Below, in pieces: positions 44,763 through 56,673 of a stretch of 64,000 nt of DNA. The stretch comes from Cervus elaphus (Eukaryota > Chordata > Mammalia > Artiodactyla > Cervidae), in NCBI RefSeq assembly GCF_910594005.1, contig NC_057848.1, positions 131,574,155-131,638,154 of the forward strand. The letters run 5' to 3'. Numbering within the stretch: position 1 is the first letter of the stretch; the number at the start of each line of letters is the position of its first letter. Under the pieces are notes generated by a model, which was given only the letters and a program-made list of their open reading frames with translations, did not search any database and was not told the origin of the DNA. Position numbers and translations under genes: made by a program.

Positions 44763-46350
44763 ATGCATGTGTATATAATTATAGTATGACCAAAACTGTA
44801 TTATGTCTGAAATATTTAAGGATGTGAATGTTGAGGGTCCTGAGAGGTTTTTTTTTTTTGGTTCATTATGTACACATATATAACCACCCAGAGGTTTGAA
44901 TATTCTAAGACTGTAACATGTTTCCCTTTTGCTTTTCTCTAGTTCTCTTTTTCTTCTAGGACTGTACATTATGAGTCTCAGCAGAGCTTTTGTCATGTAG
45001 TGCACATTTGATTACACCTCATAATCACGGACCTCTGGGAATTCACTGTGAGAAGTTTGTCTCAATCTACCCCGTTCTTCAGTGTTGGTTGCTGAGTATC
45101 ATAAACCCAGTTGCCTGGTGTTTTTAGACGATGGAAGCCTGTGGAGAAGGGTCTTTGACACTGACCCAGGGACTGCTCTGAGACTAGGAAGAGGAACTGA
45201 CAGCATCTCAAGGGCCCCTTCTATCTTCTTATTCTTTCACTCGACGTTTGCAGTGTTTTGCCTAGAAATCAGCTGGCTTCTTGACACTCAGATATACCAC
45301 TTTGCTTGACAACAATGACTGCTTCATTTTTAAAATTTGAAGTTCATCAGTAAACCATTTCTATATATAAACCTAGGATAGTTCTCCATGTGCCATTGTT
45401 AAAATAGATCCCATAGGATTTTCCAATAAACTAGAATACTCAATTTATATACTAGAACCATATACCCATAAAGTCTAATTTTGACTTCTTGATTTTTGTC
45501 CCAGGTTGTTTTTTTTTTTTTTTTTTTTTAAAGACAGCTGACAGTGCCAAGCTATTTTGTCACTTTGCGATTTTCCATTCCCCAGAGAGCAAGCTTTTAG
45601 AAGGATGACACATTCCTGGAACTTTTCGGGCTGACACATCCGTCACTTACCTATTCAACTCTTCAGTCAGTTGTCTTTCCCTCAAGATTTTAAATATGTA
45701 GATAATTTAGCCCTGGTACAGGCTTGTAATAAAGTTCATTTGAGAAGTGGGAGGAGAAAAGGGAAGGAAGCAAGCCAGTGATACACTCCTGAGTTTGTGG
45801 GATGACAGCTGCTTGTTCTGATACATACATGTGTGTGTCACTGCCCTGGTTATTCACAGAACAAGTCCACAATTAGCAATTAAATGGCCATTATAGGAAT
45901 CATGTGGATAAACATGTTACATTGTAGTCATACAGACACTTTAAATAATTATTCTTTTTATAACAGCCATATACTGAAGGAGATTTATAATTTAGAGATA
46001 ATATGCCCATTAGTAAAGTTTATGACCCAATAAACAGCCCCCATTAGTTAATAAATGCCAAAGCCATAAAAACAAAGATTATTAATAGAGTTTTTGTACC
46101 TCCCTCTTTTGCTGGTGGTCTCAAGACACTGAAGGGAAATGCTATCTTAGGAAAAACATTTATTCTCGTTATGTAAATATCAGTGAATTGTCTTACAATC
46201 CATCTGGAAATCTCCCAGTCCCCACCTCCTTGGTCCCAGGTGGTCCTGAAATGCTGACGCAGTCTGCTTAGGTTTCAAGCTGTTGATAACTATGGTTTTC
46301 AACACAAATAAACCCTGTGACTCAAATCTTTGGGAGGTGTGGGAAAGATG
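44763..46350. other. Repeat-poor AT-rich flank
   Basis: No transposable element is recognised except a run of about 23 T (45508-45530). 45540-46110 has TAATTA/ATAAA-rich, indel-poor-looking sequence typical of conserved non-coding elements. No coding frame is convincing. Confidence 0.45.
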
Positions 46351-46990
46351 GCTGTAATTTTGGTCTTTACCCTCTGAAAAAGGGAAATCCCAACTATTGC
46401 CATTATTCCAGAGTGTGTGTGTTCATCACTAAGTCATGTCTGACTCTGCGACCCCATGGACTGCAGTACACCAGGCTTCCCTGTCCTTCACTATCTCCCA
46501 GAGTTTGCTCATTTCATGTACACTGAGTCAGTGATGCTATCTAACCATCTCATCCTTTGCCACCCTCTTCTCCATTTGCCTTCAATCTTTCCCAGCATCC
46601 CATGATCTTTTCTGGTGAGTCGGCTCTTCGCATCAGGTGGCCAAAGTATTTGAGCTTCAGCATCAGTCCTTCCAATGAATATTCAGGACTGACTTCCTTT
46701 AGGATTGACTGGTTTGATCTCCTTGCTGTCCAAGGGACTCACAAAAGTCTTCTCCAACAACACAATTCGGTAGCATCAATATTCCAGAGTAATACATTTT
46801 AAAAGTTTCACCATCTTTGCTCACACTTAGATTATTAGCTGCCTCTTTTCTTTCCTCTGAAGAAGAGAAATCACAACTATTGTCATTGCTCATGGGTAAT
46901 AATATTTTAATGAAGTTTCGCTACCTTTGCATATACTTATATTTTTAGCTGCTAATATTTCTCATTTTGATGGAGAAGCTGGTGCTGCCT
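46350..46990. repeat. Diverged tandem repeat, unit about 105 bp, split by a BovB fragment
   Basis: Similar blocks recur: ctctgaaaaagggaaatccc near 46372 versus ctctgaagaagagaaatcac near 46855, each followed by aactattg.catt; and agtttcaccatctttgctca near 46803 versus agtttcgctacctttgcata near 46913, each followed by ttagctgc. Confidence 0.65.
46412..46785 (-). mobile_element. BovB LINE 3' fragment
   Basis: Reverse complement of BovB 3' end (catgtctgactctgcgaccc) to caacacaattcggtagcatc. It lies inside a diverged local tandem repeat (46350-46990). Confidence 0.87.
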
Positions 46991-47299
46991 CTTGATGTCC
47001 GGGAGAGTTGAAGGTTAATATAGGCAAACCTTTTGTACTAAGAACTAAGTTTTTTTTTAGTATTCCTGGAACTGTGGGAATGATTGATAAAGTCATTTGA
47101 AAGCCCAAATTGAATCATGTCTTTTCATAAGAAACTGATTAAAAGCTGTTGCAGTTTACTTTAAATGGTTTGCTGAGTCATTGTTGTAAAGTATGGATGT
47201 TGTCAGCAGATGACTAATTTTCAGTGTTTATTTGCCTTTTTTCCCCCCTTTTAACCTATCTAAACCATTTGGACCCAACTGAGGAGCCTTGTGGCTTTG
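46991..47299. other. Single-copy flank
   Basis: No feature recognised. Confidence 0.45.
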
Positions 47300-47316
47300 T
47301 CTATTGGTTAATTGAT

Positions 47317-48001
47317 TTATTTATTGAAGTGTAGTTGATTTACAATGTTGTGTTAGTTTCTGGTGTATAGCACAGTGATTCAGTTATACACATATATATT
47401 CTTTTTAATATTATTTTCCATTATGGTTTACCACAGGATATTGAATATAGTTCCCTGTGCTATACAGTAGGACCTTGTTTATCCATTCTGCATATAATGG
47501 TTTGCATCTGCTAACTTCCAAACTCCCAGTCCATCCCTCCCCCACCATGCCTCCCCCTTGGCAACCACAAATCTATTCTCTATGTCTGTGATTCTATTAC
47601 TGCTTTGTAGATAAGTTCCTTTGTGTCATATTTTAGATTCCACATATATGTGATCTTATATGGTATTTGTCTTTCTCTTTCTGACTTACTTCACTTATAG
47701 TAAGCTCTAGGTCCATCCATGTTGCTGCAAATGACATTGTGTTATTCTTTTTTATGGCTGAGTAGTATTCCATTGTGTATATATTGAATATATCACATAT
47801 TCTTTATCCACTCATCTGTTGGTGGACATTTAAGTTGTTTCCATGTCTTGGCTATTGTAAATAGCGCTGCTATGAACATGGGGCCTTTTTGAGTTACAGT
47901 TTTGTCCTGATATATGCCTAGGAGTGGGATTGCTGGATCATATGGCAACTCTATTTTTAGTTTTTTGAGGAATCTCCATGTTATTTTCCATAGTGGCTGC
48001 A
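47317..48001 (-). mobile_element. Ruminant L1, 5'-truncated, with 17-bp TSD
   Basis: Minus-strand frame 47793-48002 gives [20 protein letters not shown] and [12 protein letters not shown], the L1 ORF2 C-terminus, followed by the L1 3' UTR. The TSD is TCTATTGGTTAATTGAT (47300-47316) and TCTATTGGTTGACTGAT (48002-48018), two mismatches. Confidence 0.93.
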
Positions 48002-48018
48002 TCTATTGGTTGACTGAT

Positions 48019-49829
48019 GCTTACTAAAATAATTAAAATTTTAAACAACAGAGAGAAGATGAAGAGCACTGTAACTTTTAAGTATTACAGTAGTTTAAAC
48101 ATTTTGCCTACTTTAGTGTGTGCATTGCCTCTGATCCAGGTAAGGTCAAACACACCATTCTTGGTCTTATTTTGAAGTTGGTTTTGGGGGAGGTTATATT
48201 GCTTCCAGGCTTTAAGGATACCTCAGTCATGAGTTTCAGATATTTATATTGCCCTTCCTTCTTTCAAATAGTAGGGAATTATTGAACAAGATGATATCCA
48301 GATTAAAAAAAAACAAACCTTGCTTTTCCAACTTCAGTTTATTTATCTTCATTTGAGTGAGGATTGCTTCATAGCCTTTTCCACTTGTTCCTCATTTTGT
48401 CCACCCTTTCTTCCATATATTATGATTTTGCTCTAAGTTTGGCAGTTGGCATCTTCACTAGTAGCTTAATGAAATAGTAGGTTTTTCCACAAAATATTTA
48501 TGATGCTGAATAGTGCAGAATCCATGGAGTAATGAATAGTCATGTTCCCAATTATCCATATATTGCTTCTGGTTAAGAATATAGATTCCTGAATTTTGAA
48601 TACCCTGCAGAATTGGTCTGTAAATGATCTTTCGGACAAATAGCTTCCAAATGATGGTGTTAAACATGTACTCAAGTGATAAGTCTCTGCTCTGATATTT
48701 GTGTGGGCCACATTTGTGTTGCTTCCAGTTGAAAGCAGGTTAAGACTTTTTCAAAAATAAGTCTCTTCAAGTTGACAGCATCTGGAAACACAGTGCTTTT
48801 TTAATTCCCAAGAGAGTGTGATGTATAAAAATGGAAAACCTACTGAGGCAAGATCAATGAAGCTATTTAACAAATAAACCTGGAGTGATAATGGAGCAAA
48901 CATTACAAAGGGTAGCGCTGACTGTGCAACTAGTTGTAAACGAGACTGTAATTCACGCCCACTCACATTCTTCTACCAGGTTATATACTGGTTTAAATAA
49001 ACATCTTCATTTAAAGTTCAATTAAGTTCCCCCAAACTAAGAGGTCTAATGCGAGGATGTACATCTTCTTTGCGTTTGTTCCTGGCCCCCAGTAAAATTC
49101 CTTCCAAGGGAACTTTCGAGCCCATTGTGTGTCTGGTGCATGGCACAGGAAGCCAAGGGTCAGCACTGCTGCTCAGAAGCAACTGGAAACGGCTGAAAAA
49201 TGTGGCTGATGAAAAACTCCACAGTGGCTCTGCAAGCGGAGAATTAATGACTGGCTAGAATCAGTAGGAGCCTTTACTTCTAAATACTCATTAGTTTAAG
49301 CAGTGAGGCCTGATGTTATGCAAGTTATAGAGGGAAAAGGGGACCGCCACTCCCCATTGTCTATTTTGAACAGAATATGCACATTTAACTCAAAGTGGTG
49401 AATGGTTCAAACACATCAAACCAGCTATTCATCAATCTCCCAGCTTCCTGAGCACCGCTTTGCTTCTGTGTAAACCCAACAATAGAGGAAATGCTTGTTA
49501 TGACCCCACTATAATATTAAAATCCAGAGGGGCTGATGGCTTGGTGAAAAACAGAAAATACATTCTCCTTTAGAAAGAGTTCCACCAAAGTCATCTTTGT
49601 GTTTCCTTTTTCCTACTTTGCCTGTCCAAGAACAGCTGACTGAAATAGGAACTTGATTAAATTACTTTTGCCTGCCTTTTTTCTCCCTTGCTGTGGAGCC
49701 ACTCACTGAATACAGAACCGGAGCTGACAAGCCATTTCAGACTGCTGCAGATAGCCCCAGTTTCAACCATGACCAGAATAGAGAGAAAGAAGGGAAATGT
49801 CGAGACATATGACCATTGCAGAGAGGAGC
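48019..49829. other. Repeat-poor flank, conserved-element candidate
   Basis: About 1.8 kb without a recognised transposon. 48750-49530 is notably free of ruminant repeats. The frame at 49688-50020 (110 residues) begins here but has no domain. Confidence 0.45.
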
Positions 49830-50400
49830 CAAATGAGAATAGGGACCACCGTGTGTGTGTAACTCACATTAAAGAGTTGGAACTTCATCCTAAGAGCACG
49901 AAGTTACTGAAAAGATTTGAAATCTGGAGAATGAAAAGATCACGTCTGTATTTAAAAATCTCTGGCTGCTCTCTGTGTGTGAACTACGAGAGTGAGTTTG
50001 GCAGTGAGAAGGCTGACTAGGAGGCTGTTGCCAGAGCAGTGATGGCTGGTTTGAGGTTGCTAAGAAGTGAATAGATTCCGGACATATTCAGGAATTTGAA
50101 TATGAGGGAGAAGCTGAAATCAAAATTAGGGATGAGTCATTTTGGCAGCTGGGTAGGTGGAGTTGCCAATCATTGTGCTGGGATATACCAGGGAAAAATA
50201 AGGTTTGAGGGGGAGTCAAAAATTCTGCCTTGAGCATAGGAAATAAGAGTGCCTGTGGAACAGAGAAGTGGAGATGTTGATAAGGTAACTGGATGAACAG
50301 GGCTGCAGAATGACCAGGGCTGGAGTTGGCATGTTTGAGGGTCATTGTGAGCACAGGTAAGATTGGCTAGAGGGGTACTTATTGCTTGAGAATCACAGTG
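49830..50400 (+). repeat. Third copy of the unnamed ancient repeat
   Basis: Contains aaagagttggaacttcatcc, atgaaaagatcacgtctg, atctctggctgctctctgtg, ggaggctgttgccagagcag and gtaggtggagttgccaatca, in the same order as the family seen at 19380 and 23640, extending it further 3'. Confidence 0.5.
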
Positions 50401-50404
50401 TCTA

Positions 50405-50560
50405 GTGTATTACTGATTTTTTAAAAAGGGCTTTTATTGTCATACAATGAACTGCACATATTAAAGTGTACAATTTGATAAACTCACACATCTGTATACC
50501 AGTGAAACGTCATCCCAATCAAGATAAATGAACTTCTTCCCTCCAAATTTCCTCACACTC
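50405..50560 (-). mobile_element. Old L1 fragment
   Basis: gggcttttattgtcatacaa, attaaagtgtacaatttgat and cagtgaaacgtcatcccaat have the pattern of old L1 3' sequence. Confidence 0.55.
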
Positions 50561-50652
50561 CTTTGAAATCCCTCCTCTTGTAGGGGAGGAAAAATAATTT
50601 TCCCTCCACCATTCTGAGCTCTCGGGTGAGACCCAATATAATAAAAAACAGA

Positions 50653-50796
50653 TTAACCAGAGGAAAACCCCCAGAAAGTAGACATGGGAGATATCCAGAA
50701 AATATTAGTAACTCTACAGGGTGGTTAACCAGAGGAAAACCCCCAGAAAGTAGACATGGGAGATATCCAGAAAATATTAGTAACTCTACAGGGTGG
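50653..50796. repeat. Exact 72-bp tandem duplication
   Basis: Copy 1 is 50653-50724 and copy 2 is 50725-50796. Both begin ttaaccagaggaaaaccccc and end ctacagggtgg, with no difference that I can see. Confidence 0.95.
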
Positions 50797-50799
50797 TCT

Positions 50800-50990
50800 A
50801 GGTGCATCCCAGGTGGTGCTAGTGGTAAAGAATGCACCCGCCAATACAAGAGACATAGTTTGATCCCTAAGCCGGGAAGATCCCTTGGAGGAGGAAATGG
50901 CAACCCACTCTAGTATTCTTGCCTGGGAAATCCAGTTGACAGAGGAGCCTGGCAATGGGGACCCAAAAGGTCAAACACGACTGAGAACAC
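50800..50990 (+). mobile_element. Bov-tA SINE
   Basis: ggtgcatcccaggtggtgct head, aatggcaacccactctagta body, gtcaaacacgactgagaaca tail passing into (CA)n. Confidence 0.87.
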
Positions 50991-51083
50991 ACACACACAC
51001 AGTGACCTAAGCTGCTACTTTAAATACCACACACACACACACACACACACACACAGTGACCTAAGCTGCTACTTTAAATACCA
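50985..51083. repeat. (CA)n plus unique segment, duplicated in tandem (period 54)
   Basis: The 29-base segment from agtgacctaagctgctactt to aatacca occurs at 51001-51029 and 51055-51083, each preceded by a CA run. Confidence 0.93.
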
Positions 51084-51791
51084 CCTTCAGCTAAAGATAC
51101 AATAAAGGTGTGTGTTGTGGGGAGTAGAGCCCTTATGGAAGATTACCAGGAAAAGCAAGGTAAACAAGGGTAAGATTTGTTTTGCAGATAGAAATCAATG
51201 CCTTCTTCATTTTTAGGAGTTTCTTGTGATTTTGAGCCATCCTCACTTCCTGGTACAGAGAGGAAGACATCCTTACAAATGGAGGTTTCCATTATAGATA
51301 CAAATGTCTCTACAGAAGGATAGCTCATTTTTTAGAACTTCTGTGTCTGCTGTGATTATTTCTCAAAATAGTCAGCTCAAAATAATTCTTATGCCAAAGA
51401 GGAATATTTAGGGGTGATATATTCTGTTAGTCTTCACCCTCCTCCATACCATTTAGCTGCTTTTTGTCACTATAGAAAAGTTAGCATTCTCTAGAATTTT
51501 ATATAGATGGGATTATACAGTATGTACTTTTTGGGGGTCTGGTTTCTTTCACTCAGCATAATTATTTTGAGATTCATCCACATTTTTGCATATACCAGTA
51601 TTTCATTTCATTTTATTTCTGAGTCCATTGTACAGATATGCCAAAGTTTAGTTCATTCACATGTCGATGGAAATTTGGGTTATTTCAGTTAACTACCTAT
51701 TACAACTAAAACTGCTGTGAACCTTGGTGTACAGGTTTATGTGTGAATATATGCTTTCATTTCTCTTACATAAATACCTAAGAGTAGAATG

Positions 51792-51999
51792 TGTGCTTAG
51801 TCGCTGAGTCATGTCTGACTCTTTGTGACCCCATGGACTGTAGCTCATCAGGCTCCTCTGTCCATGGGGCTTCTCCAGGCAAGAATAGTGGAGTGGGTTG
51901 CCATACCCCCCTTCAGGAGATCTTCCCAACGCAAGGATCAAACCCAGGTCTCCCGCCTTGCAGGCGGATTCTTTACCAACCGAGTCACTAAGGAAGCCC
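51792..51999 (-). mobile_element. Bov-tA SINE with exact 12-bp TSD, inside an L1
   Basis: Reversed Bov-tA between AAGAGTAGAATG at 51780-51791 and 52000-52011. Confidence 0.93.
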
Positions 52000-52029
52000 A
52001 AGAGTAGAATGGCTGGATCCAATGGTTGA

Positions 52030-52395
52030 TATATATTGTTAAATAACAGAAATTTGACAAAAATGAGTATATTTAAAGACCCAATTGACTTTATTAAATG
52101 ACTCGTGAATGGGGCAGCATCTCATCTAGCACATAGGAGCTCTGCTGAGCTATAGAAAAGGTAAGGTTTTTAAAGGTGGAAAGGAGGCAGAGAAAATAAG
52201 TTATTAGCAAAGAGTGCATTGTTTCAGGGAAGGTCACCCTCCTAAGGAGAACAGAAGGGGCCTATTCCAGGGGTGAGGAGAGATTACCTCACCAGGGCTG
52301 ACTAGATAATTCCAGGTTGACTGGCTAAATGTTAACATTCCTGGGTCGGTCAAGACTGCAATTAGGTATTAAGTCTTGGTTTTTCTGACATAGGG
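52030..52395. mobile_element. LTR-like insertion in L1, family uncertain
   Basis: Words such as acccaattgactttattaaa, gaatggggcagcatctcatc and aggagctctgctgagctata are familiar from old mammalian ERV LTRs. Boundaries are set by loss of L1 similarity on both sides. Confidence 0.45.
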
Positions 52396-53215
52396 TTTAG
52401 CACATTATTTTGTTCCTGCTTTCTCCTTTTTAACAATGTTTAACTTTTTCAGTAACTGACAAACTATTTTCCAAAGTGATCGTACAATTTTGCTTTCCTT
52501 TCCAGCATTGTAGGAAGTCCTAGTTCCTCCATGTTTCTGCAAATACTTGGTATGGCCAATCCTTTTAATTTTAACCATTCTAATAGATATGTAGTAGTAG
52601 CTTGTTATTCTTATTATTGAATTTTGAGAGTACTTTATATGTTCTAGATACAAGTCCTTCATTGGATATGTGATTTCTAAATATTTTCTCCCAAACTGTG
52701 GTGGTCTTTTCATTCTCTTGACAGGGTGTTTAGGAGGGCAAAAGTTTTAAATTCTGATGAAATCTATTTTATCAATTTATTTTTTATGGGTTGTGCTATT
52801 GGTGTTATACCTAATGAATCTTTGCTAGACCAAGGTCCCAAGGGTTTTCTTATATGTTTCTTCTAGAAATTTTTATAGTTTTAGGTTTTTCACTTAGTTT
52901 TGTAATAGTTAATTTTTGTTATGATGTGAGATATGGCTCCAAGTTTGTTTTTGTTTTTTGGCGTATGGATATCCAATTGTTACAGTACCATTTGTCGAAA
53001 AGATTATCATCTTTCCACTGAATTGCCTTTGTTCCTTTGCTGAAAGTTGGTTTTTGATACATGTGAAGATCTATGTCTGGACTTCTATTCTGTTCCATTA
53101 ATTTATATGTCTGTCTTTATATTAATATCACACTGTGTTGATTACTGTAGCTTTATAATAAGTCTTGAAATTAATAGTTTTAGTTCTCCAGTTTTGTTCT
53201 TCTTTGCTCAATTTA

Positions 53216-53640
53216 ATATGTACAGCATATTAACTTGATACATTTATATATTGCAGAATGATTACCATTGTAGTGTTAGGTAACACCTCCATCATATCAC
53301 ATAATTACCATTCCTTGGTTGCAGAGAAAACATTTAAGATCTACTTTTAGAAGCTTTTAAGTATATATAATACAATGTTTTTAACTGTAATTACCATGCT
53401 GTACATTAGATTCCTTAGAACTTATTCATCTGATAACTAGAAGTTTGTACCCTTTGACCAACATCTCACCATTTCCCCATCCCAGCCCCTGGTAACCATT
53501 TCTCCACTATCTGTTTTTCTGGGTTTGACCTTTTTAGATTCCACATATAAATGAGATTATACAGTATTTGCTTTCTCTGTCTGACTTAATTTCATTTAGC
53601 ATAATGCCTTCAAGGTTCATCCATATTGTTGCAAAATGGC
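53216..53640 (-). mobile_element. Second old L1 3' fragment
   Basis: ttagattccacatataaatg, gagattatacagtatttgct, tttcatttagcataatgcct and gttcatccatattgttgca repeat the L1 region already passed at 51490-51590, so this is a separate insertion. Confidence 0.72.
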
Positions 53641-54140
53641 AGGCTTTATAGCCTCAGATTGCCTTGAAAAAGTTTCTGGCCTATGGCACAAGAAGAGGGA
53701 AACCAAATAGAATATGGTGTCCTCTCTGACTAAAAGAGATGGAACCAAGAGTCTAGAAATACCAAGTTTGCTAGAGTTCAGAAGGAATATTACTTGAGAG
53801 AAGAGACTGCAGAGAAACAGAACTTCAGAGATCTTCAGATGGTTCCTTGAGTACTCAGCTGAGTACTGAGCAACACATGTATCTGAGGAAACTACCCAAG
53901 ACTGGGGAGCAGAGAATGGTACTTAGTGTTCACACAAAGCTGATAATAGTGCCTCTTCTCAAAAACCTGACTGTAAAGTCTCAACATTCATAGAGAATTG
54001 TACTCAGGAGGTTCTTTCCCCAGTAATGAGGAATAATGACCTTTAGATTAAAATGAACACATTTTAAAAGCAACACCTAAAAGGGTCAAACAATTTCCAA
54101 GTAATTTAACTATGTCTCAGAAAACAAAGCTTGATTATTG
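53641..54140. other. Intergenic, unclassified
   Basis: Possibly part of an old L1 on the + strand, but no diagnostic block was identified. Confidence 0.35.
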
Positions 54141-54272
54141 ATGTGTGTACTTAGTCACTTAGCTGACTCTTTGAAGCCCCATGGACTGTATAGCCTACTA
54201 GGCTCCTCTGTCCATGGATTTTTCCAGGCAAAAATACTGGAATGAGGTGCCATTTCCTACTCCAGGGTAAGA
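54141..54272 (-). mobile_element. Bov-A SINE unit
   Basis: catggactgtatagcctact and tccaggcaaaaatactggaa; diverged body only. Confidence 0.82.
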
Positions 54273-54279
54273 GTGTTGA

Positions 54280-55597
54280 TAGAAATATATAAATAGCTCC
54301 CAAGAAAGGTAAAATTCACAAGGTCTTGCCTCCAATAAAAGATTACCAGGCATACCAGAAAAGGAAAGTTCAGTTCACAATGAGGAAAAAAAGAAATCAA
54401 TAGAAACTGATCCAGATTGACACAGATGTTATAGTTAGCAGAAATGGAGAATCAAACAACTATTAAGCTGTTTCCATGTAATTAAAAAGTTAAGGAGAGA
54501 CACGGAAGATTAAAAAAGACCCAACTCAAACTTCTATTGATAGAAGGTACAATGGATGAGGTGAGATGAAAAATATAATGAATGGGTTAAAGACGGATTA
54601 GACTTCGCAGAAAAAAAAAAGATTCATGAACTTGAAGACATACTAATAGAAATTATCCAAAATGAAACACAAAGAGTAAAAAGATTGGGGAAAAAATGAA
54701 CAGTTCATTGGTGAGTTGCAGGACAACTTAAAGCACTCTAATATGCAATTATAATGTGGAGTGAGAAGAAAGGAAAATAATGGCCTAAAATTTTTTGAAT
54801 TTTTTGAAAATAAGTAACATATAGATGTAAGGATCTCAGATCACCCAAGTGCAAGAAATATGAAGAAAACTACACCAAACAACATCATAAACAGCAGCTA
54901 AATATAGAGTGAAAATCTTAAAACCACCCACAGAAAAATGATCTTATGCACGGAGGGACAAAAATAAGGATTTCAGCAGATTTTTCCACCAGGAAAAATG
55001 TAAGGAAGAAGATAGTGGACCAGCATCTTTAAAGTACTGAAATAGTAAACTGATAATGTAGAATTCTATGCCCACTGAATATATCTTTCAAAAATGAAGG
55101 CAGAACAGGTACTCAAACAAATATTTATACACACTATTCATAGTAGCATTATTCACAATAGCTAAAAAATGAAAACAAATGTTTATCAACAGATGAATGG
55201 ATAAACAAATTGTGGTATTAACATGCAGTGGAATATTATTAATATTTAGCCATTAAAAGAAATGAGGTACTGATGTATGCTACACCATTGATGAACCTCA
55301 AAACCATTATGCTACATGAAAGAAGGAAGGTAGAAAAAGTCACATATGATTTCATTTGTATGAAATATCCAGAATAGGTAGATCTGTAGAGACAGAATGC
55401 AGAGTGCACTTGAAGGAAAGAGGATTGGGGAGCAATTGCTTAATGGATAGAGTTTAATTTTGGGTCAATGGAAATGTTTTGGAACTAGAGAGAGGTGATG
55501 GTTGTATAAAATTGTGAATGTACTAAATGCCACTGAAATTACACTTTTAAATAGTGTTCTGTGAATTTCACCTCAATAAAAATATATCAGTTGAGCA
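54280..55597 (+). mobile_element. Old L1 (L1M-like), internal to 3' end
   Basis: agtactgaaatagtaaactg with tagaattctatgcccactga and tatctttcaaaaatgaaggc, then agcattattcacaatagcta, agaaatgaggtactgatgta, and the terminal tttcacctcaataaaaata. All are L1M-type landmarks in order on the + strand; reading frames are destroyed. Confidence 0.75.
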
Positions 55598-56673
55598 TGA
55601 ACTGGAAAACTCAAAATACTAAAGGTGTTAATTCTCCCAAATTGGTATACAGATTTAATGCAATTTCTATCAAACTTTCAGCATGAATTTTTGGAGCTAT
55701 AGGCACTATTATTCTGAAATTTATATGGAAAAAGAAAAGAACTAGAATAGCTATAGCAATTTTGAAAAAGGACAAAGTAGGAAGAATAAATCTATCTGAT
55801 TTAAAGATTTATCATATATCTATAGTCATCTGGACTGTCATTGGTGGAATGATAGACACATCAATCAATGAAAGGGAGGACAGAACCCAATAATAGACCC
55901 AAACAAATGGTACCAAACTGATCTCTGACAAATGAACAAGACTAAGTCAGTAGAGGAAGGACAGCCTTTCAACAAATGATGCTGAAATAACTGAACAGCT
56001 GTAAGCCAAAAAAAAAGAGAGAATCAAAACTTTGAATTAAACTTCACACTTTATACAAATATCACCTCAAGATAGATCATGGACTTAAATCTAACATGTT
56101 AAGCCATAAAAGTTCCAGAAAAAAAGTACTCAGGAGAAAATATTCAGGATAAGGGACAAGTGATGAGTTCTTAGAAAAACTTTTTTTTTTTTTGCTTTGA
56201 AAAAGACCCTGTTAAGAGGATGAGAAGATGAGGTACAGACCAAGAAGAAAATCTTTGCAAAACATGTATCCAACAAAAGATATATGTAAAGAAATCTCAA
56301 ACACTCAATTACAAAAGAAACAAAAGACAACAGAGATTTCACCAAAAAGAACATACAGATGAAAACTAAGCACACAGAAAGATGCTCAATATGATTTATC
56401 CATTAAGGAAAGGCAAACCAGTCACAGTGCAATATTAATACACATCTCTCAGAGTCCCTAAAAAAATAGTGATAGTAACAATTACTGGATGTGGTGAAGC
56501 TGAATCTCTTGCACTTTGCTGATGGGGATATGAAATGGTACAGCCACTCTGTAAAACAACTTGGCAGTTTCTTAAAAACTGTATCTTTCAAATGACCCAG
56601 CAACTTAACCCATGGGCATTTAATCCAGAGAAATGGAAACATATGTTCCTACAAAAACCTATATATGGATATT

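Larger units (their letters stand above)
50570..51435. mobile_element. LTR-like element, same group as 36842-37500, interrupted by a SINE
   Basis: Left part 50570-50798 and right part 51084-51435 resemble the element at 36842-37500 (shared gattaac.agag and atgcca.agagg blocks). A Bov-tA lies between them. No retroviral gene is present. Confidence 0.5.
51440..53215 (-). mobile_element. Old L1 (ORF2 3' end and UTR), interrupted
   Basis: Reverse-complement L1 3' region: agatgggattatacagtatg, tcactcagcataattatttt, gagtagaatggctggatcca, aactgacaaactattttcc, gaaatctattttatcaattt, cctttgttcctttgctgaaa. A Bov-tA (51792-51999) and a non-L1 segment (about 52030-52395) interrupt it. Confidence 0.78.

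Noticed and set aside
49688..50020. 110-residue frame as a small gene
   Set aside because: It overlaps the ancient repeat at 49830-50400, which has similar sequence elsewhere in the window, and shows no domain.
50653..51083. CRISPR-like or satellite array
   Set aside because: Only two copies of each unit with no spacers, in a mammalian genome; these are simple tandem duplications.
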